Assembly (NCBI RefSeq): GCF_021130785.1
Contig: NC_060213.1
Coordinates: forward strand, 93,488,501-93,552,500
DNA length: 64,000 nucleotides
Direction of reading: 5' to 3'
From: Homalodisca vitripennis
Taxonomy: Eukaryota > Arthropoda > Insecta > Hemiptera > Cicadellidae
The position numbers were made by a program, and so were the translations under genes. Positions within the stretch are counted from its first letter, which is position 1, and each line of letters opens with the position of its first letter. Of this stretch, positions 39,776 through 51,360 are shown one piece after another. The notes beneath the pieces were generated by a model. It did no database searches, had not been told where the DNA came from, and was given only the letters and a program-made list of their open reading frames with translations.

Positions 39776-42700
39776 AGCGTTAGCAAAGCATACCACTCGT
39801 TGGGCATAAACGCTTTCATAGGTTTTATTATATCTGTCCGTCTGTCTGATATCTCTGAAAAAAAACAAATATAGTTATGAAATGTCCCGTAAAGCTTGAT
39901 TTTATTTAGAATAACAATGACTTTGATGACGTTGTTTTTTCAAAATAAAATATTATTAAGACGTTTTTGAGTTATTAAACGTATTTATTATTATTATTAT
40001 TAATGTTATTGTACCACACAGCCAGTTAGTTATGCACTTGTTTTGAAGTACGAAAATGATACAATCTAGTTGTTATTTTATTTAACTATACGATGTTACC
40101 TACACATGTTAAATATAGAAGTCTCTGTAACGGCACAGGATATTTACCGTATCAAATATGTGTAACAACTAGGAGATTTGTTAGAGCATATTATGAAAAC
40201 GTTGGATTACGTAAAGATTACAAAACATTAGGTTTGTATCAGGTGAACGTGTCCAGTTACACCACATGCGTGAGATTTCGGGAAGGGTACAGTTTGAGAG
40301 GCTGGAAAATTTCATTTTTGTATCTGTGTATCTGCCTGTTCCTCTGCACAATACATTTGAAAATACATGAATTATAGACTTGGAATTTTACACGAGGCTT
40401 CATTTCTATATGAGCAACACTGACGTCGGAGATACTGCACATCACTCAATGGGGTATGCTTCGGCGTTAGGGAATAATTTTACATTATTATTAGCTAAGA
40501 ACGATTAAATTTCAGAATAATACTTTTGTACACCATATGCGTATGACCATATGTGGTTGAAACATGTGATATTTTGATTTTGGCCTAAAATAAAACATTA
40601 TACACTTGAAATTCAAAGTTGGTGTCAATATTTGATGTAATATTTGATAGGACCTGGGTAGCAGTACTCTTTTTAGATCAGCTGCACATTTATTATTTGA
40701 ATATTGTTATTAAGTCTAACCCAATCAAACATTTTTGTTATTGGTTTTAAGTTAGGTTAGGAAGAAAGATTACCTTCTGAAAAGTTAATTTTGTTGAAGT
40801 ATCAAATGGAGAAATATATTTTACCATACGAGCATTATAATATCACGTTTTAAGATGACGGGCTATATATAAGCTGGATACTATAAACACTAATAAAGTA
40901 ACAAATACTTTAAAAAAATATTGAAAGTTTCTGAATCTATTTGATAAATTTTTTTACGTAAAAATACAAATCTGCCGAGAAATAATGTAGATGAAAATGT
41001 TGACCAGCTCTAAAAGCCTTTTTTATTGTTACATATATACGTCTTTATTAGCTGTGCATACCTTCAAAAACTGATAGCTACATGATATACTGACTGATAT
41101 TTATTGTTAGGTGTCAAGTAAATATACGTGTGTATGCATATATGTAGCAATTAAAACTTATTATATTAAAAAAGAGTGTGATCCATCATCCAATTTTCTT
41201 CAGGTCTTGTGTATTTACGGGGCACTAGTACGTAAAATTTGTTACCCAGATAAGGAAAACATATACATGTGTAGCTATCAGCTATAAACTAAGGAGCATA
41301 TAATTCCTTCATTCTGTCATATTTCTTTCTGGAGCTACCATTGGTTTTTTTAACAGTCAAAAATACTTACAAATGTAAGCTTCTACGACTACTTCAGTCA
41401 AAAAGAGTCTATTTCCATAATGTGTGTTATCTTCTGGTATACAGGAAACTTTCGAAAGTCCTAGGAACAAAGATCACTAACAATTATAAATCAATTCTTT
41501 ATAAAGTGTTTGCGTGAGAAATGTCTTGTTTTTTTTCTTTTTGTCAGGGGGCTGGAGAGAATTGATCATTCATGCATGTATATATCTCCATATCTATATT
41601 TACACGAAGTAAAAATGAATCGCACAATTTAAAGGAGACCAACTAATTTCGACTACTTTTTGAACAAACATTCAGAGATTTTCGTTCACTGAGGTGGATT
41701 TTATTTTAGCGTTTCATAGTACGTCCTATGGGTTGGTTATATTTCACGATTTTTGAAATGTGTAGTAACAAATAGTTATATATTTTTTGTGTTTTGCCAT
41801 ACACTACTGATCAAGGGCTCCATATTGAAGTTTTTATATAAATTAAATATTAGAAAATTGTATACCTCTTTTTTGAATTTCAGCTGAAAGTGTTTAGGTG
41901 TTTAGAGACAGTTAAATTTGAATTATGTTTCCTGACTGTATTTTACTTTTTATTGAGTTCTGAATCATTCTGGAAGACTGAAATTTTACTTTTCTTAAAA
42001 TTCCTTTTTCAAAAACCTATTTCAATAGAATTGGCTGAATGAATCCAGTGTTTATTAAGATTAGTGATTTACAGCACATTGATCGCATATTTTTTATGAT
42101 TAATTGTAATTAAAATATGATATCCCGTTAAAAACTCATTAGGCCTATCACGCTTTGAGGCTAACTCCTATAGAAATTTTGTAATTTAAGAGAAGTGCTT
42201 ACTTGATTTTCCAGCTTTAAACAATTAGCAATACATATGCAATTACTTATCCTACCTATCGAGTTTAAATCATTTATCAAGTGTTATTTCATAATATTTA
42301 AACTTAACAAAAAATATATATATATAAAAAATATCTATTTTAATTTTAGAATTTATTAACACTAAAAAGATTTTGGTTATGACAGCCTTCATAAACTGAG
42401 TATATTTCACTTCTAACAACTCCTTTTCGATTTTGTTGCTCTAAAAATATTTAACTTCGTAACCCGGGCTCTTACGTATACCACTAATACCTTAAAAATG
42501 TTACACACACATCTCCGAGAGTATACAGAGATAAAAAAGTATCTTGATGTGTAATACAAAGTAGTGTTGTGTTTTGCATGTAACGTATAACAATCCCGCC
42601 CACTTTTTTGACATAACTGAACTGTTATATTAATTTTCTCGGTATAAATGCAATATATTTTATGCAGCTGCTGGTTTTTAGGCTATATCACTTACAATTT

Positions 42701-43169
42701 TACGTTTAATCTCTTTTAATTTAATCCTATGAGGAATCCAAAATACTAGGTAAAATGCTTCCTTGAGATTTTAAAACTAACATTTTTAGCTTATGTTAAA
42801 CCCCCAGAAAATTTTAAAATCAATTATGCAGGCCCACAACTGACAGTTTTGTGGTGTTTTATGTAAATGTGGGGTGCGATTTTAGCTAGGAATGAGTATG
42901 AATATATTTATTGAGCACGATTATAATACTCTCAGCCTTAATGTTTTGGGTTGAATTTCCCCGCGTGTAATAAACGGAAGTAGTTTTTCTTTTACACACT
43001 GTTATGAAACCTATTTAATACATCTGAACAAAATTCCAGGATTTTTTTATCGATTTTCCAAACCATTTTCATAGGCATATTTCAGATTTGTTCGATGAAA
43101 GTTAGACAAGTACGTTATTGACAGTGGATTAATCATTTTTTAAATTGAAAACGTACCATTATAAAATAC
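39776..43169. other. Gene-free host DNA
   Basis: I found nothing that supports a gene. The 94-codon ORF at 40093-40377 has no recognisable domain and no matching copy in the window. Confidence 0.5.
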
Positions 43170-43574
43170 TGTAGGTGGGTGATAAGGATTTCCTAATTCA
43201 TTTGCTTACATTTTCTTTGCACTATAGCTTGTCTTTCCTGTTTAATTATTCCTTGTGCTTTTTAATGAAAATATACAATGTTTGCCTTCAAATTTATTTG
43301 ACTGACCAAATTCCATATCACATTTGACAAATTTACTATTAATAAATGAAGCAATATTTTTTAAAAACCAATGTAGGTGGGTGATAAGGATTTCCTAATT
43401 CATTTGCTTACATTTTCTTTGCACTATAGCTTGTCTTTCCTGTTTAATTATTCCTTGTGCTTTTTAATGAAAATATACAATGTTTGCCTTCAAATTTATT
43501 TGACTGACCAAATTCCATATCACATTTGACAAATTTACTATTAATAAATGAAGCAAATATTTTTTAAAAACCAA
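43170..43574. repeat. Recent tandem duplication, 202-bp unit
   Basis: The block starting TGTAGGTGGGTGATAAGGAT occurs at 43170 and 43372. The two units are identical by eye except for one extra A near the right end (GCAATATTT versus GCAAATATTT). Confidence 0.97.
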
Positions 43575-43967
43575 AGTTCTGTGTTTTAATGCCTTAAAGC
43601 ATCGTTTGAGATTCGACTCTAAATAAAGACTTTCACAATCCCATTAGGATTTAGAATGTTTCTTTGCATATAGTTACTAGGCGTGGGAGAATGGTCCAAA
43701 TAAATAAGTCAATCTTTCATACGAGGACATGTGCCAGGACTTTCGATATCAGTAACAATAAGAAAAGGGATAACAGATAAATAGCGACGCTGGATAGACA
43801 GAGCACTCAGTGAGTCAAGTCAGCTCCTGTATTTGGCCTCATGAGCAGGGAGTGGGCACTGTGAACTTTCTCCGCTTGTATCTGTCATTCCCTTCGGAAC
43901 GCCACAATAGTGATATTGCGATATTGCGAGAGTTTCATATACAGCTAGCTTATTTTTATGTTTGTAA

Positions 43968-43972
<5 letters not shown>

Positions 43973-44011
<39 letters not shown>
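43973..44011. repeat. (TA)n microsatellite
   Basis: About 19 TA units. Confidence 0.95.
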
Positions 44012-44012
<1 letters not shown>

Positions 44013-44568
44013 CGAATAATCTATCCTATAAATCTTTATTTTCTTTATAAATAAATCTATGTATTTATATATGTATATATAAACATATTTTCATACATAT
44101 AGATTTATCTATAAGGAAATACATACATAATATACATAATATTACGACATATTATTCATTAAATGTTTTATTTAAGCAAACCCGAAACAATATACCTTTT
44201 TAAGGTTTTATTTTGAGGAATTATCAACCTTTTTATAGCTTCCAATACATCCTGAGGTATTGCATGCTCTTATTTAAAAGAAAGTAATATCTATAAAAGT
44301 CCACCGCCCGTGGTATAATAAAGCATCCGCCCAGGGTGCGGGATGACGTGCAAATTTTTATTGCCCTGTCTCTTTGAACGTTATATTTTAACAAACATAA
44401 CCCCAATTGATCCAGGTTCAGTTGTGCACATATTACGAAAAGTCCAACTGTAATTATTGAGTAAATTGAATATTATTTTATATTCAAACAAACCAACGAA
44501 CCGTGTTTTCAATTTTTATTTATTTTTTCTATTAAATAGGAACAGAAATGTTGTATGGCTCACAAGCA

Positions 44569-44570
<2 letters not shown>

Positions 44571-44627
<57 letters not shown>
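44571..44627. repeat. (GT)n microsatellite
   Basis: About 27 GT units. Confidence 0.95.
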
Positions 44628-45139
44628 TATAGTTTTTTTAAGCTACATTGTAATATAAAAGTTTTTCCATTTAAGTGCATCAGCATCCGCATTGAACCAA
44701 AGTTTTACTCAAACCCTATAAAAGAAGAAAAGAGAAAATAATAATGTGATAGTTCTCAGATTTTTGACACTCTTAGGGTCAGCACTTTAGGGAGATGCTG
44801 CTCAAAAGATATTCTTTAATGAATCGTATAATAGTAAGTAAATCGATGCTACAGGTGCCTTTTCTGAAAAAGAGGCATATTATAGTTAAAAATCTGTTTT
44901 GTGAAAATAAACTTATCAAAAACCCTGAGACTATACTACAAAAGCATCGCAAAGTCCAGTAGCAAGTAATAGTTCTTCCCACATCTAACTATATTGAGTA
45001 ATTTAATGGCCGATCTCCAGATGATACATCAACAATGACAATAATAAATAGTAACGTCATTATTTATATATTAGACTTTAACTGACAATGGTTTTCGTAT
45101 TAGTACATAACACATATTGTAAGTCATTCGAAGAATAAA

Positions 45140-45400
45140 TTAACTGTACCATACTATATCTAAGAATGTCAGAATATTTTAAACTAATTACAGTGAAACT
45201 TGTAGGGGATCGTAGATGAGATAATCTAGAAAGCAATTATATGAACGAAGAAGCAATTAACATAAGTAATGAACAAGACCTCTGAGTGGGATTTACAAGA
45301 TTAACCTAAGTACAGTCTATATCACGTTGCCTTGGATACGCCGATATAGTCACTGAGTCGTACTTTCTAGTTATATCCTTTGTAAATATTAAGAAAAGTA
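45140..45400 (+). repeat. Dispersed repeat, copy 2 (see 18600-18850)
   Basis: Direct-orientation partner of the 18.6-kb copy, sharing AAGCAATTAACATAAGTAAT and CTGAGTGGGAT. Confidence 0.7.
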
Positions 45401-45624
45401 ATTTTTTAATTGGCACAGGTATTATATAACTACGTTCATTTTAAAAATGGTTCAAGTATATAAATGTACAAGATAATAGGATCATATTTGAAAAAATATT
45501 TCTAACGACATATTATTAAAAGTAATAGAATTTACACCAGTAAAAATTGTATTTAGGGTTATTAAAGCTATTTTACTTCTGAACTTTAATCAATAAACGG
45601 CAATATTGTTTAACCTAGTCAAAT

Positions 45625-46220
45625 ATGTTTATTACGTCCTTGTTTTGTCTAGGTTTAGTACTAAATGAAAGTGTACAAGAACAACTAAAGTACAAGAAGA
45701 TGGGTTGGCAATGGGATCTGGTATATAAATTATACATATACATGCACTATTTACAAAACAACAAAATAATAAAGGATACTAATCCATTTAAAGATAAAAT
45801 AATTTACTGGGTTAGATAACATATATTTTCAACGGAGATGAGAAACAAGCAGAACAGTTTTTAACATTCCTCACTTCTATATCCCCAACAAACAATTTTT
45901 ATACAGAAATCCAAAAAGTCCAATTTAAATTTCTAATCTTAATGGAAATTACTCGTTAGAAATTTATATAAAAACAAATCAAACAGATCTTCTAACACCA
46001 TCATCCTCTAACAATCCATTGAAACGCAATGATAAACAGAATGTTAAATATACCAATAAGTGATGAGAATACAACTAAACAATTGAGAATCATACAATAT
46101 CTAGCTATCAAAAATGGATATCAACCGCGTATTGTACACAAAATGATTCAGAAGAAAAGAAGAAAAATCTATAAAACCAACATTATACCACCTAATTCTA
46201 TAATGATTATGAAATTCTGA
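45625..46220 (+). pseudogene. Decayed Penelope-like reverse transcriptase fragment
   Basis: Three frames together resemble the palm-to-thumb part of Penelope-type or closely related RTs. YIYMHYLQNNKI followed by KDKIIYWVR occupies the position before the YVDD box; here the reading frame ends right after YWVR. In another frame come NGDEKQAEQFLTFL and NNFYTEIQK. A third block starts at 46029: MINRMLNIPISDENTTKQLR, then NGYQPRIV and KKRRK. Stops and frame changes separate the blocks, and neither the N-terminal RT part nor a GIY-YIG nuclease is visible. Confidence 0.65.
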
Positions 46221-46656
46221 AATATATATGTGTACCTTTCAATACTAAAAAAACAAAGCCGTTCGAAAAACTTTCAAAATTTTCAAAAGTTACCAAACAA
46301 TAAATAAAACATTTAAAGTTACGAAAGACAAAGTAAACAAAAAATTTTAGCGTCTTTATATATATATATATAGAGAGAGAGATGAATTGCAGTTTTTTTT
46401 TTCATTTGCAGCTATTGTTGACACTGCATTTCACGGTCTTTTACATTGTTTTTATGATGGGATACACGATTGTTAATATAACCTCCAAAATAGAGAATAA
46501 AATGTGTCTAAAAATTATCTAAACTAAATGAGATGTTACATACAGTTAGTTATCTGTGCTAGCAATGAATTAATTTCTATGTTTGTGCATATTGTGATGT
46601 AAAATAGAATAGGCTTTGAGTGTTTTTTGTGTATTTTAAATTTAATTTTAATTCTA

Positions 46657-47370
46657 AGTAGACCTCCCGCGGATCTGGCGCTAACATGGGCTCTTATGGG
46701 AGGGAGAAATTCCCTCATTTGCTGGAGAAATCCCTTCATGTGCGGGAGAAATTCCCTGCTCACACTCTTATCCTATGAAAATGTTCCAAATTCTGTCGAA
46801 ATTATCGTGTTTTTCGGTAAAATCGGTGATTTGGGGTGTCAAAATCGTTGTTTTTCGGTAAAATCGGTGATTTGTTGGGTCCGGTGAGGGAGAAACGAGG
46901 GACGGAGGGAATTCCAATATGGCGGCGAGGGCGGGAAAAAATTGGCGGGAACAGGGTAACCTAACCTCACTTTCTTGGTTTCCCGCGTATTCAATATGGC
47001 TGCGCCCATGATGAATTGGCGGGAACAGGGTAACCTAACCTCACTTTCTTGGTTTCCCGCGTATTCAATATGGCTGCGCCCATGATGAATTGGCGGGAAC
47101 AGGGTAACCTAACCTCACTTTCTTGGTTTCCCGCGTATTCAATATGGCTGCGCCCATGATGAATTGGCGGGAACAGGGTAACCTAACCTCACTTTCTTAG
47201 ATGGCTGCGCCCAGTTGGCGGGAACAGTAGAACATAACCTCAATTGTGAAATTGGCGGGAACAGGGGAACATAACCTCAATTGTGAAATTGGCGGGAACA
47301 GGGGAACATAACCTCAATTGTGAAATTGGCGGGAACAGGGGAACATAACCTCAATTGTGAAATTGGCGGG
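46657..47370. repeat. Tandem-repeat-filled left terminal region of the Polinton
   Basis: Four repeat types follow one another: three ~22-base GGAGAAATTCCCT units (46700-46765), two ~52-base TTTTTCGGTAAAATCGGTGA units (46810-46875), a 74-base unit starting ATTGGCGGGAACAGGGTAAC at 46941, 47015, 47089 and 47163 (last one shortened), and a 37-base unit starting ATTGGCGGGAACAGGGGAAC at 47251, 47288 and 47325, with flanking partial copies. The two longer types share ATTGGCGGGAACAG, so one probably derives from the other. No gene is visible. Confidence 0.9.
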
Positions 47371-47442
47371 AAGGTAAACTAAACAAGAGAAATAAAGACG
47401 AATCGTACCTTATTGTGTGATGCGGTGAGTCGATGTGGGCCT

Positions 47443-47560
47443 GGATGTGGTTTCGGAACATCCGTACTACGTATAGTACCCAGGTTAAACATTATCCAGT
47501 ATAAGAATCGGTCCAGAGAGCTGGTAGACATCCTACGACTGGATAATGTCCCGTCCCTTT
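47443..47560 (-). ncRNA. Structured RNA candidate, copy B
   Basis: Read on the minus strand, about 64 nt after the RING gene's stop: GGGACGGG, a 12-bp stem (47549-47538 with 47500-47489) enclosing a CCAG/CTGG hairpin, the linker TTTAACCTGGG, a 6-bp hairpin (47479-47464), then a hairpin with stem GGATGT/ACATCC and loop TCCGAAACC. Copy A at 61204-61331 has the same order, linkers and loops but different, compensated stems. Function is unknown; it matches none of the hammerhead, HDV-like or twister patterns I know. Confidence 0.75.
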
Positions 47561-47623
47561 GGAATTTGGAATATAAATTTTGAATGTGAAGCCAATTGAA
47601 TAATTAAGATAGAGGTAGAAACT

Positions 47624-49355
47624 CTACCTGGGGAGATATATTGTGAATCTTCCCACAATCAGCTCACGGCACGTGGGGCATCTATCCCCCACTCTGTTGG
47701 AGCATGGACGGCAGAGTGTATGCCCACACAGTCGAAGAGCGATTGTTGGTAGATTCGCAAAGCAAACGGGGCAGGACACTTCGCGGGGTTGAGTGGCAGG
47801 GGTTGATCCGTTGGACGGCACAGCGGTGTTTCTACGTCGGGAGTCCTCCTCCATGCGGGTAGCTGTCTCGTATAGGAAATCCGCGAGGATGCTGCGGATT
47901 TCCTCCCAAGCGGCTGGAGCGACGGCACGGAACTCCTCCTCGGGTCTCCGCACCATCCACCGTTCGCGGGTTTCCTCCCAAGCGGCTGGAGCGGCGGCAC
48001 GGAACTCCTCCTCCTCGGGTCTCCGCACCATCCACCGTTCGGTGTCGTAGACGGCCCCCTCACTGATGCCCTGCACCTGAGCGACTATACTCAGGGACCT
48101 TGACACCGCCCTCATTGCCTCCCATTGGGGATCTATGTCCTGTAACATAGGTAACGAATTAAACAGATGAAACACTACGTAGTGGCATGGATAATGTAGG
48201 GAATGAAACTTACTGCAGATGGTGAGAGGAGGCGGGTGGCGAGCCGGCAGCCACTTCCATGGATATGAGGGACTCCTGTGAGGTGGGGTCGGGGGAGAAA
48301 CCAGAGTGGAAGGAGCCACTACTGATGGGCGAGACTGTTGGTGGAGTAGACTGATTCAACCTCCGATAGAACTGAGAGAGATCCTCAGAGGACTGTCTCC
48401 GGGTCGAGGGGTTGCGTCGGAAGTCCCAAGAAGTACTCAACTGTCAACAAGAAATATCCATTTTTTGATTCTGTAAACAGAGCGAAACCTGCAATATAAT
48501 ATGAATGCCCTATATACTAACCGAAATCGCCTCATCTGAGCTGGAATTAGATTCCTCCATCACCACCCTTTGAGTCGCCTCGTCGGGAAAAGTCGACGCC
48601 TCGGCTATAGCCCTATCGGCAGCAGCGATTAGACTCTCCTCAGAGATGTCAGAGGGGAGAGTGATGTTTGGGTTAGCATCACCGGTCCACCCGAGAGTCG
48701 ATGGTTGAGACTCATCCTAAAGCACAAGTGAATTAATACATGGCGGGTCCCGCCACAGGTTGCGGGACTTAGCAGACACGAATACTGCACGAATGGAAAA
48801 TAGGATAACGGTAATCACCTCTTCAATACCGGCGCTTATGACATGCAGTCGGCCGCGTCGAGTGGTCACCCATTGCCCAGACCTGAACATCCTCTGGATC
48901 TGAGCCTCGTACTCGTTCTGAAATAGAGTTCGATTATAGGGACTGCAGTAATGCGTAATTAGTACAATACAACGGTAACAATAGTGTACTGACCCTGGTC
49001 ACCTCACGCTGAAGGACAGGAAGTGTAGCCCGATCATCACCATTATTCTGAAAAAGAGAAAAATAAAGTTAGAAAAGCTACCACACACCTAAGGAGTAAA
49101 AATTAGAGTATTGAAATGTGAGCTAACCATATTCAGATGGACTATAGACCCGCTATCCGTAGTAAAGTATCGATCCCGGATAGCCCCGGGCACAGGGATC
49201 GGTTGACTCCTACGCAAACCGTTTGAAGTGGATGGTTGTTCCTAAAAAACACTTTACAAGTTAGAAACAGTGTTGAGGGACAACTCGATAGAACAATAAA
49301 TAATCAAAACAATAATTACCTCGAGATCGTTGCCAGCCACCACCAACAGCAACAT
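47624..49355 (-). CDS. Seven-exon RING-finger protein (putative E3 ubiquitin ligase)
   Basis: Exons: 49355-49320, 49241-49128, 49047-48994, 48917-48819, 48716-48522, 48440-48214, 48139-47624. All six introns are 74-102 nt with GT..AG ends, and the first five are phase 0. The last exon encodes two copies of an ERWMVRRPEEE..FRA..PAAWEE repeat and ends in a C3HC4 RING (CPVC, 11 residues, CGH, C..C, CPTC). RING proteins recruit E2 enzymes; in a virus-like element this suggests redirection of host ubiquitination. Exon 6 is 227 nt, so its join to exon 7 is out of frame with these sites; a one-base indel or another splice form is possible. Exons 1-5 resemble nothing I know. Confidence 0.72.
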
Positions 49356-49433
49356 GGCGAAAAACGGTAAAACTAGTTGCCACAGACATAGCAAAGCTAT
49401 CACAGCAAGTGCAGCTGCAGCCGATGCACCGCG

Positions 49434-49441
49434 CTTTTATA
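49434..49441 (-). promoter_or_regulatory. TATA box of the RING gene
   Basis: Minus strand TATAAAAG, about 80 bases before the chosen ATG at 49355, in the GC-rich context GCGTATAAAAGCGCGG. Confidence 0.6.
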
Positions 49442-49615
49442 CGCGGACGCCTCTCCCCCACCGAGACTCGCACTTGCACCGCATTAACTGCAATTTGTGA
49501 CCCACGTTTCCACACCACGGTAAGCCAGAATGGCTAGGCCGTAGGGGTCCCAGTGCGTTTTTGATTATAGTGAGTTTCCCCAGTAGGCCTATTCTCACTC
49601 TTTCACTTTACTAAT

Positions 49616-50088
49616 CACTTTACTCGGTGAAGCCTTTCAATGTGACCAGTATTTGTGTACAGCCCCAACCACCGCTGTACACGATAGCGATTCACTCCAT
49701 TACAATGTATCGCTCCTCAACATATTTTTGTCTCCTGTAAGTTTCAATAGCCACTTTACTCGGTGAAGCCTTTCAATGTGACTCAAAAACTTACCGGAGA
49801 ATTTTACATTTTTTAAATTTTTTTATTTTTTACAGCATCTAGAGCGAGGTACATACCCCTGGACTTACGGAGTTTAGGCCTGCCATAGAGGTATCTGTCA
49901 CACACACACACACACAACTGCTCCCGGTCTTACGGAGTTTAGGCCTGCCGTAAGAGCAGTAAAGAGCCCCAGGACTTACAGGTTTTACGCCAGCCTTAGG
50001 AGCTTACCAATCATTCACCCCGCTCTAGAATTTTTCGTATCTAACCTACAGTCAAAAGTCACTTTACTCGGTGAAGCCTTTCAATGTG
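49616..50088. repeat. Three 29-base interspersed direct repeats
   Basis: Copies at 49616-49644, 49752-49780 and 50060-50088 all read CACTTTACTCGGTGAAGCCT then TTCAATGTG. Each begins CAC and ends GTG, so a short terminal stem is possible. Spacing is irregular (136 and 308 bases), unlike a satellite. Confidence 0.92.
49853..50006. ncRNA. Left array of GTTTAGGCC hairpins (3 copies)
   Basis: 49853-49894 has outer stem ATACC/GGTAT, 49918-49959 has CTGCT/AGCAG plus a perfect inner stem CTTACGG/CCGTAAG, and ~49962-50006 is more decayed. Copies 1 and 2 share a CCYGG-type internal bulge and the loop AGTTTAGGCCTG. See the matching array at 61915-62091. Confidence 0.65.
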
Positions 50089-50177
50089 ACCCGTCGGCGA
50101 GTCCTTTCAAGCCAACACGTCGGGATTCTCAACTAAATGCCGAACCCCTCCGCCCCTTTACTAATCACTCGCCGATA

Positions 50178-50681
50178 CTAATAAGCGTTGGTATTGTGCA
50201 GCTGTTTGTTAAGGATCTCGAAACGGCACTTTGCTGCAATCATTGCGCATTTCACATTGGGATCCTCGGTTGACGTATGTTGTGGCAACGAGCAAGCAAA
50301 CCTGTGTGTTGTTTTACAGCTACACGGATTGCCGGCCTCCTCGCACACTATATCGTCCAGTTCACGGACATCACCGTGAAACTTTCTCAAGAACTCTGCC
50401 TTCTCCAACCCGCGCGTGTAAATCACGGCAAAGGGTTTGCATAGAGTGCGAAGTACATTAGCTCTGTAGGGATAATCACCCTCCTCCCAAGAAATCTTAT
50501 GGTAGTTATCTTCAAGCCAGCGAGCTGTTGTACGATTTTTGGCGCTCAACCGTTCTCTAGGAAAAGGTGGTTTAAATATAATTTGACATTGAAAAGAGTT
50601 TCCCACGATCGCGAGCTCTTTAAGAATAAAGGGTCTTTTATTGCCTTGAAATGCGTGAAATTCAACTACTGCCACATCCAT
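50178..50681 (-). CDS. Uncharacterised protein, possible RNase-H/DEDDh-like exonuclease fold
   Basis: Translation from the ATG at 50681 gives 167 residues beginning MDVAVVEFHAF. An upstream TTG-initiated reading adds ten residues without support. Blocks VVEFHAFQ, FILKELAIV, FKPPFPRERL, WLEDNYHKI, IYTRGLEKAEFL and RELDDIVCEE, then a C-terminal Cys/His region, recall small exonuclease-fold proteins often seen in insect viruses and transposons. The usual first Asp appears as Glu or is missing, so catalysis is doubtful. It overlaps the preceding gene by 20 bases. The fold call is inference from motif order. Confidence 0.5.
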   Translation of the reverse strand: MDVAVVEFHAFQGNKRPFILKELAIVGNSFQCQIIFKPPFPRERLSAKNRTTARWLEDNYHKISWEEGDYPYRANVLRTLCKPFAVIYTRGLEKAEFLRKFHGDVRELDDIVCEEAGNPCSCKTTHRFACSLPQHTSTEDPNVKCAMIAAKCRFEILNKQLHNTNAY

Positions 50682-51273
50682 TGGGCCAACGTTTGTACAA
50701 GGCCACTTCAAGAGCTAATTTATGAGCTGTGGAGCAGAGGAGTCCCTGACTATCTGCTTTTGCAAATACGTCCTCCTCTACCAACCCTGATGCTAGTGCG
50801 TGAATGGTAAACCGTACAGACTCTTCGATAATAAAATTGTCTCTGAGAGCAATGTACATCAGAGGAAGGCTGTTTGTAAACTGAGTCCATTCGGCCTCGT
50901 TAAGCGTTAAAGTATGCTCCCCGTCAAAGAGAAACACGTGCATACGACCGAAAACATTTGTGACCTTGATATCCTCCTCCGTGTCCGATTTAATATAAAA
51001 TTTGGTTTTATTCTCCAGAGCCAGGGTTATGGAATTGAAATGAGGAGTGATTTGATTGAACACATCGTGTGACCAATAAACGCATCCCTTTTTACCCTTA
51101 AAGAGAACCCCGAGAGAGTCACCCCGATTCTTAACAAACCCTACAATTACGCATTTTGAAAGATCACTATCCAAAAAGTAGACAGATCTAAGAAAAACCC
51201 CGGTTAACGCATTGATACGCTCTTTACGTTTTGGAATCCGCGTGGGTTCCACGTCCATAGTCTGCGACTCCAT
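50662..51273 (-). CDS. Uncharacterised protein, PC4-like C-terminal segment
   Basis: 203 residues from an ATG. The N-terminus is basic (PKRKERIN). Central blocks are VGFVKNRGDSLGVLFKG, YWSHDVFNQITPHFN and FGRMHVFLFDGEHTLTLNEA; the last, with EWTQF after it, faintly resembles the strand-helix end of PC4-type single-stranded-DNA-binding domains. If correct, a role in DNA replication or transcription would fit its place in the element. The ORF has no internal break, and its end overlaps the next gene by 20 bases. Confidence 0.45.
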   Translation of the reverse strand: MESQTMDVEPTRIPKRKERINALTGVFLRSVYFLDSDLSKCVIVGFVKNRGDSLGVLFKGKKGCVYWSHDVFNQITPHFNSITLALENKTKFYIKSDTEEDIKVTNVFGRMHVFLFDGEHTLTLNEAEWTQFTNSLPLMYIALRDNFIIEESVRFTIHALASGLVEEDVFAKADSQGLLCSTAHKLALEVALYKRWPNGCGSS

Positions 51274-51324
51274 CTCAACGTCTGACGTAAATTCTCAAAT
51301 TTTACTTTTAGACAGGAGAATTTC

Positions 51325-51360
51325 GACCAATCAGAGACGCGCTTATTCTGACCAATGAGA
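51325..51360 (-). promoter_or_regulatory. Paired CCAAT elements before the 51273 gene
   Basis: GACCAATCAG and GACCAATGAG occur 22 bases apart on the + strand, within 90 bases upstream of the minus-strand start at 51273. Inverted CCAAT boxes are common proximal promoter elements; use here is inferred. Confidence 0.35.

Larger units (their letters stand above)
43575..45139. other. Gene-free host DNA with microsatellites
   Basis: No gene is supported; the ORFs here are short and without motif. Two microsatellites are listed separately. Confidence 0.5.
49443..50177. other. Non-coding control-like region with three repeat/hairpin families
   Basis: No gene. It holds (i) three near-identical 29-base copies of CACTTTACTCGGTGAAGCCT..CAATGTG at 49616-49644, 49752-49780 and 50060-50088; (ii) a perfect 9-bp hairpin GTGTACAGC/GCTGTACAC with a 10-base loop at 49655-49682; (iii) three copies of a ~42-nt hairpin around GTTTAGGCC (49853-50006); and a short CA run. 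It separates the RING gene from the rest of the minus-strand cluster. Confidence 0.8.

Noticed and set aside
40093..40377. 94-codon plus-strand ORF
   Set aside because: The composition is plausible, but nothing resembles a known protein and there is no gene context.
46941..47213. CCTAACC motifs as telomere-like (TTAGG) sequence
   Set aside because: They occur once per 74-base unit and are not head-to-tail pentamers.
47443..47560. Known self-cleaving ribozyme class for the structured element
   Set aside because: I compared by eye with hammerhead, HDV-like, twister and pistol cores; the conserved bases do not fit, so it is reported as unclassified.
47659..48063. Alternative-frame ORFs overlapping the RING exons
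   Set aside because: They are long only because the region is GC-rich and internally repeated; the RING motif and splice sites fix the real frame.
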